A DNA stretch of 64,000 nucleotides. It comes from Clytia hemisphaerica. Its lineage: Eukaryota > Cnidaria > Hydrozoa > Leptothecata > Clytiidae. Under the pieces are notes generated by a model that saw only the letters and a program-made list of their open reading frames with translations, was not told the origin of the DNA and ran no database searches. Each line of letters begins with the position of its first letter. Position 1 is the stretch's first letter. The stretch lies in the NCBI GenBank assembly GCA_902728285.1, contig CACVBU010000982.1, positions 314,671-378,670 of the forward strand, given 5' to 3'. This document shows positions 1 through 11,200 of the stretch, piece after piece. The translations under genes and the position numbers were made by a program.

Positions 1-161
1 AAGTAAGATTATGGTGTTTGTTTAGGAACGAATTTTTGCTAAAGATTTTAGATATTTGATGAGCAGTTTTAGACTGAGCCAAAATCTTCTTGTTCTTAAA
101 AAGTCAATTAAATGTAAATAATATAGACTGGACTCAAATCATTTTCTTTCTTTATTTCCAG

Positions 162-3100
162 TATCACAAAGGAAACCCGATCAATTTTTTCCTGATTATA
201 TTCTCATTTATTATTACGTGGTGTGAAGCTTGGCATTTCGATTTCAAAGTAAGTTTTGTTTTATGATGACGGCCTTTTTTGAAGTGAAGTCGAAATTTTA
301 CCTTTATTTCTGAACCTCCAAATTATCAACTATGACTGAACCACTGATCTTTTAATAAATAAGTCGAGGGGGTCTACGTTCCATTTTCCTTTCGTTGTAT
401 TTGATTATAAAAACAGAAAAATGAAAATTATAACTTTGATAAGTGGAATGAAAAAACCTTTTCGTTCCTATTATGTGCTACCTATGACAATAACTCTAAT
501 GAGCAGCTTTGTTTATTTTTTCTTGGTTAGGTTATCCCGCAAGAATTACAAACCAAAAACTTGGGAGATATCAGAACAAGTATGTAAGCCACAAAAATAT
601 AAGACTTTAACCTTCCTTCAACTACATAAGCTTTGAGGAAAAGTAATCATATACATTATACATAATACATTTCGTTTTGAGGAGCTGAATTTGAAATTAT
701 AGCTCGACAAGTAGTGTAAAAATAATTCGAAAATTCTACTCCCAAAGGCCTCGTCATAATAAAGAAATCAAACAAGAAAGGATCATTTTCAAAACTTTAT
801 TGTAAATTCTGTTATTTCATTGAAGGTTCTTTACCACCGATCGCTGGAGGTAGCTTCTTAGCAAGCGATCAACAAAGGAGACAGAATAACCGGGGTGGAA
901 GGTAATTTAGATGTTCATCCCGTTTGAAAGTGGCTCTTTTTTTAGGGCGTCATACTTTGTTGATTCTGTATTTTCAATACTCATTTGCATCATTTGTTCA
1001 CAAAATTCTAAATACTAAATCGTCATATGATTAAAGTAGGTAGCTTTACTGCTAATATTTATTTCTTGTTTTAGATCACGTTTTGGCGCGCCATCAAGCT
1101 TTTACACTCCTTATGCTGGGTCCAATTATTATGGTGGAGGTACAGTATAAAATTAACTTCGATGTCCCGCGATTGTGGTAAAAGTAAAAAGACGAATTAT
1201 TTACCGCGATTACAAGATGTAAACGAAGATACATACCTTTTCACAGGATAACCCTAACTGTTTTTGGGCTTCTATAAGAAGTAAAAAATTGTACTCAAGT
1301 CTTCATTAATCGAATTATAACAAAAGCTTTCAGTTTAAAGCCGCTGCTGTCTGACCAGGAAATACACGACACCAGGCTGATGTATGTATTAACTTTTTAT
1401 AATAATCGATTTATTCTTTTCTTGATAGGTAAATCACACATCAGCGAGGAGAGTGAAGATGATAGTCAATGCAGTGATATCTCCGCCGAACTTGGTAGAC
1501 TCTCCGATCAAGAGGTATACTTTCTCATTATTTTAATGTCTATTTTAAATTGTTATTCTTAATTGACAAGTTTCTTAATCGAAGTTCCGTCATATTTAGG
1601 TTTTTTTTCATGGTTGATTGCAACTGGATTATATACATTTTTTAAAAGCACCTTCAAATTCAGGCTTGTTATTGGAGTTGCATAGCAACCTAGCTCAACC
1701 CTAATAGTAATATCATACCAACTTTAATTCTATACCATATTTATGATCTAGTTCCAGGATACCTCTTTTGCAAAATTATTGTATTGTATACTACCCGGCA
1801 TTTTTTTCAATATACAGTGGACTAATGTTAATTCGAACTTCTATTATTCCAATGATCTTTCCTTAATTCGAACTTTTGGTCCCTGTCAAGAGAAAACCCT
1901 TGTACCATATTTGTATTATTCGAATATTTTCTAATGCGAGAATCCCCACTTGAGTTTGAGTTAGCGGGAAGTTACAAATTATGTTGAAACATCATTGTTT
2001 ACAGGATCACGCATTGATTCGTAAAGCCAACGATACTTTACATATGGTCTTCCGAATGCTCTATATCAGTGATGGATGGAATATGTGTCGCGAGGAAGTA
2101 AGGCGGAAATTTTTTTTTGAGCCTTCTGTGATAATTATATCGGTTTGAAATTGTTCATGATAAATGACTCTTACCGTCCATATTGTGGAAGCACTCAAGG
2201 TCATTGCTTACGCTGACAAACAAATGTACACTTATCTAACGCCTTTTTGATCGGATCAATAAACATTGCAAAATCTTAGAAATGCCTAAAGATAAAACGA
2301 AGTGTAACAGAATGTACGTATTTACGATCCAAATGTCTACCTGAAGTCCGTTCTTTTCACGTGATGGAAACCATGTCAGCATAATTAGAACAATTCCCTT
2401 GAGGGTGGCTTAAAACGAAATTTTCTTCAATTGATCGTGATAATTCAGTTATATCTCTTAATTTTCAGAAAGACAATATCATTGTACAATCTCGTAATTT
2501 TGATGGTGTTGGTAAAGTTTATAAGCTAGAGGTATAACCATACTCTTCTCTGTAATCCTTGTTGCAGGAACTCAATGCCAGTCTGGTCCTAGTTGACTTC
2601 TGTGTATCTAATCCCATCTTCATGGGGCCAAGAATTTTTTCGAATCATAGAAAGATTCAAATTATGGAGAGCATTTTATATCACTTTCAAGCTACGTGGA
2701 CAAATGCTGATTGACTAAATGAAGAATCAGCTGACAATTGCTTTATAACTTCGTTGTTTTGTATTATGCTAGAAAAATTTTTCAGGTCATTAATTTATTT
2801 AATTGTAGATGTATCTTTCATTTTTCAGGCAGTAATTGACGTAAATAGCTCAGTGTTGGATCAAGTATTTTGGGTGGATGTAGATTCTCAACCTTCTTGG
2901 AATGCCTCCGTCAAAGAATGCAGGGTAATAAAGTCTTCCTTAAGGTCGATATTTCATTACAAAAAATGTAGTTATTCCATTGTTGGATCTTACTTGAATG
3001 TTGAAAATTGAAATGGACTCATCTAGTCTAGCATGCCAAAAAAAGAAAAAGTAGTCTGCATTTGCTAGATGGGTATGTCTCTTCAGCGGTGCAATTTGCT

Positions 3101-6026
3101 CCATCTGGCCCTATACCAACAGCTATCAGAGCTACTTCAAGCGACCGTAGCACGAAGGTAGAGCATCCAGCTGCGGTGCGCAAGGTTGTGGGCTCGATCC
3201 CCAGCCGGGTCATACCAAAGATTCCCAAAATGGTACTTGATGCCTCTCTGCTTGGTACCTCTCTGTTTGATGCTCAGCAACTAAAGAGACGGATCAAGGG
3301 TAAGTGGAGAAATCCAGGGAAAGGAGTGGCGCCCTCCCCTACCTTCGGGTAGACAGCTATACGAAAAGGGAGCCTTCGGGTCGCCCTCGACTGCGGTCGC
3401 AAACTTACTTACTTTACTTTAATCTAGCATTCTATTCGTTTTGTAAGCACGCTTCTTTCTTTATGGCATAAGCTTTTCTCCGATCAGTTGCGTTTCATCT
3501 GAGACCTCTTTTTCCTCCAGTACTGACATTTTGTCCTCGATTTGGTTTTAGATTCTCCGAAAGATCAATAAACTATCAGATATAATTTACAGTGTGGCGG
3601 CAGAAGCCGGCGGTGGCATTATCTCTTCAAGGTAATATGTTATTTAAAGCGCTTGGGAAGATATTTATTATGCAAGCTTTAACGTTTTGTTAAAAAACAT
3701 CGGTTAAACAGATGGTTAAGCTCGAGATATTCAAGTTTTTATTTTATTGTCGTGCGGAATCTTGATTTTGAAAGTAGTTAGATAAAAAAAAGAAGGATGA
3801 AAATAGTTGAACCTGAAACTTTTGTCATCGATATTACAACAAATACTGAAAGGGAATAGATCGCAATTGTAGTTTACGCACGCGCTGACTCGCGGTGGTT
3901 TGATTGCAAAAGGTAGATTACACTGATGATGAAACCATTTTTGCCATCATTCAAAAAATAAAATACACACCTTTTTTGTAAGAACACGAGCCTGAAATTT
4001 GGGAATAAATCTAAGAACAAGTCATGAACAATCTGAGCATCCACTTTTGAATAGAGAAGGAAGCTAAGTGTATTAAGAACACATTGAGAACATCTGAAAA
4101 CCTTAAAAATTTCAAGAAAAACTGAGCAACCAAGTGAGACTCCGTCTAAATCTTCTGGTTTTTAGTATAAAAAGCCTGTATCTTATTTAATCACACAACT
4201 ATTCTGTTGTTTTTTTCAGAGATTTTGTCAGTCTGAGACGACGTAAGCGTAAAGGACCGCTAACTTTACTTTGTAATGTCAGTATTGAAACACCTCTTAT
4301 GCCACCTGTATCAAGTATTGTCAGGTTTGTAAAGCAATTACTCTCAGGTTCCAAATAAATAGGGGGGTCGGAATAAACGAGGGTTTTGGAAATTATGTTG
4401 GAAAAAAATCTTAATAAATTGAGGGACCTTACTGTTGTAGATCAAAACAAGGACTTGATAGTTTTAATCTAAATCTTTCTGAAAACCATTTTATGATTTT
4501 AACGGTTGCTTGGAATCACTTACTTGTTATTAGTCCTATTATCAACTCTTATTAATGGAATGAGAAATCTTGGTCATGATTTTATGAGGGAAGTAATTAG
4601 GGAATTATCTAATTGCAAATTTCTGGTAAAACTCTAGTTTTTAGCCTTATTACACGTTGAAAAAGGAGTACATTCGGTAGTGTTTGCCAACTCGATAATA
4701 CCAAGCTTTTCTTGCTTGTTTTGTAACTGATTCTTGTTTTTTTTTATGTCAACAGAGGGAAGAACGGCCCTGGAGGCTGGGTTCTCCGTGATATTCCTGG
4801 TGAACCAAATAAAACAGAATTCATTTGGTTATTGAATACAAAATTAGGTGTAAGTAAACGAACTTTCTTTCTTTATTTTTTTAGTTTTTTTTAATATGCT
4901 TTGTCATGATTTCTGACAATTACAATAAGACCATGTTCACACGTTACTGTTCCGTTTCGCTCCGGTATGATTTCCGTTACGTATCGAGTATGTTCACATG
5001 ATCTCGGAACGTTTCGGAGCAAGAAAGCGGAGCAGTTCCGTTCCGATGAAAAAAGTGGAGCGAAACAGTTTCGATCTGTATTGCTTTGTAACGTCTTCTT
5101 TTTGACGTTTCGAATTTTGACGTTCATACCATAGATTTATAAATTTTGACGTTCATACTTGTTTCGGAACCGTTTCGTTTCGGAACGGAACAGAACCGTG
5201 ACGTCTGAACATGGTCTAAGTATAGAGTAGTTGGCGAAATATATAAGCCAATGGTTTACCTGGCTATGTGGAATGGTTGCTAAAACTTGCTAGGTTCGAT
5301 CAAGCGAGGACGCATTGTCCTCCCGAGTCGTTCGAGTATATAGTTACTATACAATTAGACTGGAGTCGTTTATAATGCGTGTAATACTGATAATACCAAT
5401 ACTAATAATAATAATAATAATAATACGGGATTTAGTTTGTATAAACGACTGGAAGAATCCGGTGTTCCAGCCTTACAGATACCCCGGCTAGCTACGCAGA
5501 AACTTGCGTAGCGAGAAAACAATTTATCAAGCAACAACAAACTCTCAAAACGAAATCAACTCAAATGAAAAACTTTCAATACACAAATCCAGACATATTT
5601 TTTTTCTCAAGAATTATTTTGAGAAGGAAAAAATCATAATTGCAATATTGACACTTTTCTTTTGTTTGGAGTTAGTGCACAAAGGTTTCTAGACGACTAA
5701 AATTGTTCCATTCATTACTTTTTGCTTTATTTCTACTATGTATAAATTAGTCGTCTAGCTTGCTAGACTACTATACAATAGCAGCTCTTTTAGTCGAAGA
5801 TGATCCTCCAAACGGTGGCATAAAATTTCATGCTCTGTGAAAAAAAACAACTCTTTTTCCTTTTCATATTGTTTGGTAGTGATCAAATAGAATTCTTTAT
5901 TTCTTGATATTTTGTCTTCAGGGCTGGTTACCTCAAAAACTGGTAGAAACATCTCTGGCAGGTGTTATGGTGGATACTGTAAGAGATATTCGTCAACATG
6001 TATCAACTACACTGTTACCTACGTAA
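162..6026 (+). CDS. STARD3: STARD3-like late-endosomal sterol-transfer protein (MENTAL + START), 5' end missing
   Basis: Exons read by me: 162-248, 531-579, 826-901, 1075-1139, 1429-1514, 2005-2097, 2469-2531, 2829-2924, 3552-3631, 4220-4324, 4756-4849, 5922-6026. All have GT-AG borders and compatible phases and give 332 codons plus stop. A donor-like GTAAGA begins at base 3, so bases 1-2 may end the preceding exon. The first exon encodes a hydrophobic segment ending WCEAWHFDFK, then VIPQE, matching the last membrane segment of the MENTAL domain. A linker with SFYTPYAG follows, then an acidic stretch (EESEDD) and a full START domain (LHMVFRMLYISDGW, WNASVKECR, AAEAGGGIISSRDFV, VRGKNGPGGWVL, FIWLLNTKLGGWLP). 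In the family, MENTAL anchors the protein in late endosomes and START carries cholesterol towards or from the ER through VAP binding. The order MENTAL-START separates it from STARD3NL and other START proteins. Introns hold a SINE and transposons. Confidence 0.88.
1813..1935 (+). mobile_element. Fragment of a pogo/Tigger-like inverted-repeat element
   Basis: Begins TACAGTGGACTAATGTTAAT and repeats AATTCGAACTT twice. The complementary terminus, AGTTCGAATTAGGGAGAGTC followed by CGCTGTA, is seen at 21528-21558. Such termini resemble those of pogo/Tigger elements, which target TA. Only one end is visible here. Lies in a STARD3 intron. Confidence 0.45.
3035..3422 (+). mobile_element. tRNA-derived SINE, copy 1
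   Basis: The core from about 3142 has a tRNA-like head: an A-box-like stretch (TAGCACGAAGGTAGAGC) and a B-box-like stretch (GGCTCGATCCCC). A unique body follows and the tail is ACTTACTTACTTTACTTT. An 8-bp direct repeat TCTAGCAT flanks it at 3027-3034 and 3423-3430, as expected of a target-site duplication. About 100 bp before the head is not shared with copy 2 (48121-48668). Lies in the sense direction in an intron of the STARD3-like gene. A functional tRNA is unlikely because the arms do not pair well and the body continues past the head. Confidence 0.75.
4929..5216. mobile_element. GACCATGTTC inverted-repeat element (PIF/Harbinger-like MITE), with internal scar
   Basis: Inverted ends GACCATGTTCACACGT / ACGTCTGAACATGGTC, 288 bp, flanked by TAA at 4926-4928 and 5217-5219. 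A 3-bp TWA target duplication is typical of PIF/Harbinger. Inside, a 16-bp direct repeat (ATTTTGACGTTCATAC, ending 5129 and 5158) flanks CATAGATTTATAA, the terminal 13 bp of the hAT-like MITE found intact at 15609-15844. Relatives: 16238-16372, 40143-40624 and fragments at 17820-18235. In the last STARD3 intron. Confidence 0.7.
5400..5426. repeat. AAT trinucleotide microsatellite
   Basis: About eight consecutive AAT units in the last intron of the STARD3-like gene. Confidence 0.8.
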
Positions 6027-6476
6027 AGATTACCTCGAAGGGAGTATAGTTTATTTTAATTTCACACCCCTTGCAACTGACCTTGTGGGGAAAAAAGATT
6101 AGGCTAATTTTGCGTCCAATGAAAAGTACCCTGAATAATCATTACTTTCAAAAAATTTACTAAACTGTCATCCCGTTTTTGAAAAACGTTAACATTTTAT
6201 TTGTGGTTAATTTTTTCGGTCTGTAGAATATGAAATTCATTTATTAAAGTACAAAAAATTATATCTTGACTGCAAAAGTTTCTCGCCCTGTTACTTAGGA
6301 GCAGTAAGACTTTAACCCTCTTTGTACTTTCGTGTATTTGAAAGGGTCTTTTGTTTATGAAAAAGCCGGTTCTAATTTTCTGAACGGCAGGAGCAAACCT
6401 TTGTTTTTGATTTAGAAAAAAAATGCTAAATTAGACTTTTCAGCACTGCTGTAAGATTTTTATTAAAATTTAATTA

Positions 6477-6663
6477 GGCGAGACCAATTTGATTAGTTGC
6501 TTTACGGGCCCGACCGACCCTGAAATTCCGAAAATCGAAATAAAAATAAAATTGATTTTGGTAATCAATAATTCTTCTTTTATTTTTATTTTTTCGCCGA
6601 CCGACCGACCCACTATTTTTGGGTAGCTTGGCCCGTAAAACAACCATTTAAATTTGCCTCGCC
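6477..6663. mobile_element. GGCGAG inverted-repeat MITE with TTA target duplication
   Basis: The left end GGCGAGACCAATTTGATTAG and the right end, which reads GGCGAGGCAAATTTAAATGG on the other strand, both continue inward to a TTTACGGGCC arm. The element is 187 bp with TTA on each side (6474-6476, 6664-6666). CCGACCGACC occurs in both arms. The TTA duplication fits PIF/Harbinger-type elements. It lies just 3' of the STARD3-like gene. Confidence 0.65.
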
Positions 6664-7522
6664 TTACGTTTTAAAATGAGATTTTTATATCATTTTGACC
6701 TATGGTTTTTAAGTTTGAGTTACAAGTTGTGGCTTTTACAGTCTTTAAACTTCATTTTTTTGTTTAACTCTTTCGAAAGTCCAGGGTTTTTGTAAAGTTT
6801 TCTTGTTAATTTTCCGTTCATTGTTGACAGTTTTTACATGCCAAATTTTGTAAATGATCTGACACTTTTCTGAACGCCAAAGTTCCTACAACAATTACTA
6901 CAACAATTGTTTATAGAAATTCTGGGTAATATCAAATAAAATGTAAATTTGAAAATAATTTTGAAATTTTATGTAATGATGCATGCATAGACTGGTATAT
7001 CTATTCCCAGCTATTCCTTTCATTTTGTAATTTTCGTTCTTTTTTTTATTTTGACTTTTCATTGTTTTTGTATTTTTTATATAGATATCATGCGAGAATT
7101 TCGAAATAATATATATTAGATATGGTTCTAAAACTTGACTGTTTGAACCCCTGAATCACTGTTTTAAAAAACACCTTGCATACAAAACCTCCAAAGTCTT
7201 TCTTGTTTTTGCAAAAATTAATTTTCGTGAAAATAGGCCTCCCCTGAAATCTTTCAAAATTAATTTTCAAAAATTTTGATTTATTCACTAATAAAGCAAT
7301 TAAATTTGTGTTGTTCCGTCTATGGTTTTGAATGGTTTGTTTGGGCAAACAGAACTTGATGCATGCTTCACATATTGTTTATGAAATCAAAATGTGACAA
7401 CTTTCATTTCACGGCAGTAAACAATTGGGAAAACGAAAACAAAACTCATTTTCCGTCTTTCTAAGGCTCTCCATACATTGAGATCTAATAATTGATATTT
7501 TCACTTTTTTGTCATTTTAGAA

Positions 7523-7813
7523 GAATGTATAGTTGATATCATAAATCGAACCGAAGTTCTAAAAAATGAAGATTGGAAAATGATTTCTACGATGGAAAAT
7601 TCATTTCGGGAATCCTGTCAACTTATCCGACGCATCTGGCATCGAATTGGAGATTCCACAACCAAGATCTTTTCAAACCTTCAGTCTTGCCATGTGAACC
7701 GGGCCTTACCAGAAATGCTCAATTATAAACAGATCAAGAAACCAGTAGGGAAATTTCATAATATCGTGAATTCGTTTTGTATACAATCCGGACAAAATAT
7801 GTTTATAATCTGA
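7523..7813 (+). other. Possible orphan coding exon, unrecognised
   Basis: An acceptor-like TCATTTTAG ends at 7520 and is followed by a frame open from 7523 to the TGA at 7813. It gives about 96 residues beginning ECIVDIINRTEVLKNEDWK and rich in charged and Cys residues (SCQLIRRIWHRIGDS). Base composition is less AT-rich than the flanks. No partner exons were found between the neighbouring genes and I recognise no family. It could be a terminal exon of a small gene, a relic, or chance. The surrounding 6670-8160 holds nothing else I can name. Confidence 0.25.
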
Positions 7814-8269
7814 TAACAGCAATTTTTCGTGAAAAAAATTTCAATGTTTTAGATTTCCTCCGTTGTTTTTCGATCGAACTGGCAATCTAGATGGCTTTTC
7901 TTTGGGAACGAAAAAGAAGAAAATTTTGTGGATGTGTAGAAAGCACCTAAAACCGGAAACACGTAGAGCACCCAATACCGGTTTCAAGCAAAGACTTTGA
8001 AAATTTTATGTATTGATGCAAATTACGATTCTAAGGCAAATTCAATCAATTTACGTTCGAGTTTGATTTTTGTTGGTGACAGGATTAATATTTTGAAATT
8101 GAAGAAACTTCCAATGAGGTTGACAATATAAAACAAACACACTATACATAAAATTATATAAATTAGTTTGGTTTTTGGACAGTTGTTTTTAATCAGTAAA
8201 CTACTGGTGTTACGAAATTTACTTGGTGTTGTTACGAGACATTTATTTACGCCGCTACCGTTCGTATGC

Positions 8270-11200
8270 ATGTATCCGAGAAGACGACGTATGGTACACC
8301 TCATCATAATATGCGTTTTAATACTCTCCGCTATTCCTTTATTATTGTTGTACATGGAAGACGTGGAAGTAACCTTATCTATTAAACATAAAGCTCTTGG
8401 GAGAGATACCAGAGCTAATGACGGACGTTTGAAATCGTTAGACTTTGGTGTTAAACCAAGGTCTGATTCTAAAGATGTGATTGGTCGATTGAATCGAGAC
8501 TTTGAAAATCGCCATTCATTTTCACTCGATGACTCGTTTATTCAAGATGAAAAACCTTTATTTGAGAGACTGGCTAAACGAGACAAAATCAAGACAAGGT
8601 TTGGCTCGTTTACACGCAAAGCTGAATATGAGAATGTGATGGGTAATCGAGACCCAAGGTCACCAGGCGAGAGAGGCAATGGCTATATGATCTCAAGTGC
8701 AAGCAAACTAGACAAGGAGCTTGAGAAACGCGGATACGAGAAACACGCATTCAATCAATTGGTCAGTGATCGTATCTCTCTCTATAGAAGTCTCAAAGAT
8801 TACAGAAACCCAGCGTAAGTGGCTTTTTTATTTTTTTCTACGTGTTTCCATTGAGTCAGATTGACCATGTTTTAGGTTCTTGGTAGTGATATATTACACT
8901 GTTTTAAATCCGAAAAATAAGAACAATGTCGAGTGCCTATATAAATAATATATGCCTAAATATTAATGAAATCATGGTATTAAATTTAGAATACCTCGTT
9001 TTGCCCTAGTCTAGAATTAAGAACAGAATAAGAACAACTTTAAGCTCAAAGTGCCGAAAAAAACGAGAACAGTCGAGTATAAAAAGTGCATCGTGGCTTA
9101 AGAGCGATGCGCGTGAGGTATTACACTATTACAGTATTACTTTTATATTAAGGGTTGTCATTTGTTGATATACTGAAACCAACGAAAATGCCTCTCCTCA
9201 ATCCCGTTCTATCAAATTTCATATCGATTTCTTGATTTCTTAAATCAGTCATAGAAGGTCAACATAATTAACAAGTTGTTGGAAAGGACAAGAAATTGAC
9301 ACTTTTCGTGAGATTAAATAACACAAAATATTGGAGCTTTCATGTACACGTTTTTTGTATGGGAAAATAAGGCTTCGATGGCAAAAATATCAAGAACAAG
9401 TTAAGAACATTTTAAGGCTTCGTGGGCTCTAAAACACCCAATTATAATGATAAAATGGTGAAATTAAGAGCATTCTAAGAACATTTTTAGGCTTAAAAGT
9501 TTTGGATGTTCTTATAAAAAAACGTGTACAGTGAATCATCTACCAAATATACAGTGTCAAAAAAGAAGGGTTATACGATGATAGAATGAACTAGGATGCA
9601 ATCTGTTTTTAGAAGAATAATTTCATAAGAACAATGAGGCTCAAAAATGCCCCATGGTAAGAACAATTTAAGAATGAGCCTAGAATTACTGAATTTAAAG
9701 AATTTGTAGGATCGGCATATTGAAAAATGAATAAAGTCTATGATTAAATCATAGGCGTAGCGAGATACCCTGCAAAATTTATGAGGGAGTGCAGACGTTA
9801 TTTAGACATATTCATTATCTTTTGATAAAACAAAGACAATAATTACAGTGTCGTACAAACCGCTCTCATCCATAAATCTTGCAGGGTATCTGCTACGCCT
9901 TTGTGATACCCAAGGATAACAGAACAGGATGAGAACAATTTGAGGCTTAAAGGGCCAGCAAAATAAGAGATTCATCAAAATTTACTGTTTCTTATAAAAA
10001 AAGAGACACATGGTTGGCGTAGAGCTCAGCGTAAATTCTGAATTTCAGGGTATAGCAGACCCAAGGCTTTAAAAACACTCAAATGTATACTGTATATTTT
10101 TGAATGCTTTTACTTTCGAAATTCTCAAACTAAACCCAAAGGCTAGTAGTTCACCACTTACATAATTTATCATGTGAGGAAAGATTATTATAATCTTAGA
10201 GGAGGCTTAAGTGTCTGAAGGCCTTAGCCGAAATTTGACAGAGAATATAAAGCGAGTTAAAATTCGTTCGCACTTTCCACGTATACAGACTTCTCTTCTT
10301 TTTTTCTCGATTTATTTCGGGAAAATAAAACTCAAAGATCAAACAAAAACGAAAATTTTCTAACAAAAATACTAAGTTTATACAGCTTCAAATTCAAATT
10401 TAAATCGCTCAAATATGTTATGTTTATATTTTATAACATTGCGTTAAAAAGTGAAATGTATGTAAATCCCTAGTAAATATAAGAAATTCGCGTCGCAGTG
10501 TAAATTATTATCTAAACTTTTTCACACTTTTAAACAACTTGAATTATATGTTATGTAGTTAGGATTCGAGTTGAAAATGTTATTTTTCCTTTAACGTTTT
10601 AATGCTAAATTTGTTTTTGAAGATTTTGAAAAATAATTTTGAAATTGATGTGTGGAAAATTTCTTTGAGATGTTGTGCTTTGTTGGATTCAGTTAATCTG
10701 CTGACATACACGAGTTCGAATGTCTTTTGATTGATAATTTATCTGAAATTTGTCGAGTAGTGGAGAGAATGTGTAGATTATCCTGTCCAAGGGTTTTCAA
10801 ATGTTTTCTATTATAGGTACCTCTTGTTGGTTGACACAAAAACTACAAAATCTTTAATATTTGAAATCAATTTAGAAAATACTTGAAAATTGGAAGTTAT
10901 GGAGGGACGGTATTTAACGAGTTAAGTGTGATGATGCCTTAAATTAGCTTTGAGTGTACTTTGAAAGAGCGTCAGAAATGAAAATATTTTAAATCATAGC
11001 ATCGTAGACTCGTAGTATACATTACTGCTCAACGATACGAGCAAAATTTACGAAGGTACTCAAAGTGCAAAAATTTTGTTTTCAGCAACGTAAATTGCAG
11101 AAGCTAAAATGGGCCATTCCATTTTGTATCCATACAGGGAGGGTGGACGAACATTTCCAGGGGTTAATAATCGGAGAAGAATTTCCAGAGAGTATAAAGG

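Noticed and set aside
1359..1381. 23-bp microexon in the STARD3-like gene
   Set aside because: It has plausible borders, but including it shifts the phase and breaks the frame of exon 1429-1514. Direct joining of 1139 to 1429 keeps the frame.
3142..3215. Functional tRNA gene
   Set aside because: A- and B-box-like stretches are present, but the arms pair poorly and the sequence continues into a SINE body with a target duplication.
3028..3352. Overlapping open frames on both strands
   Set aside because: They lie wholly in the tRNA-derived SINE; copy 2 at 48415-48627 gives a similar frame for the same reason.
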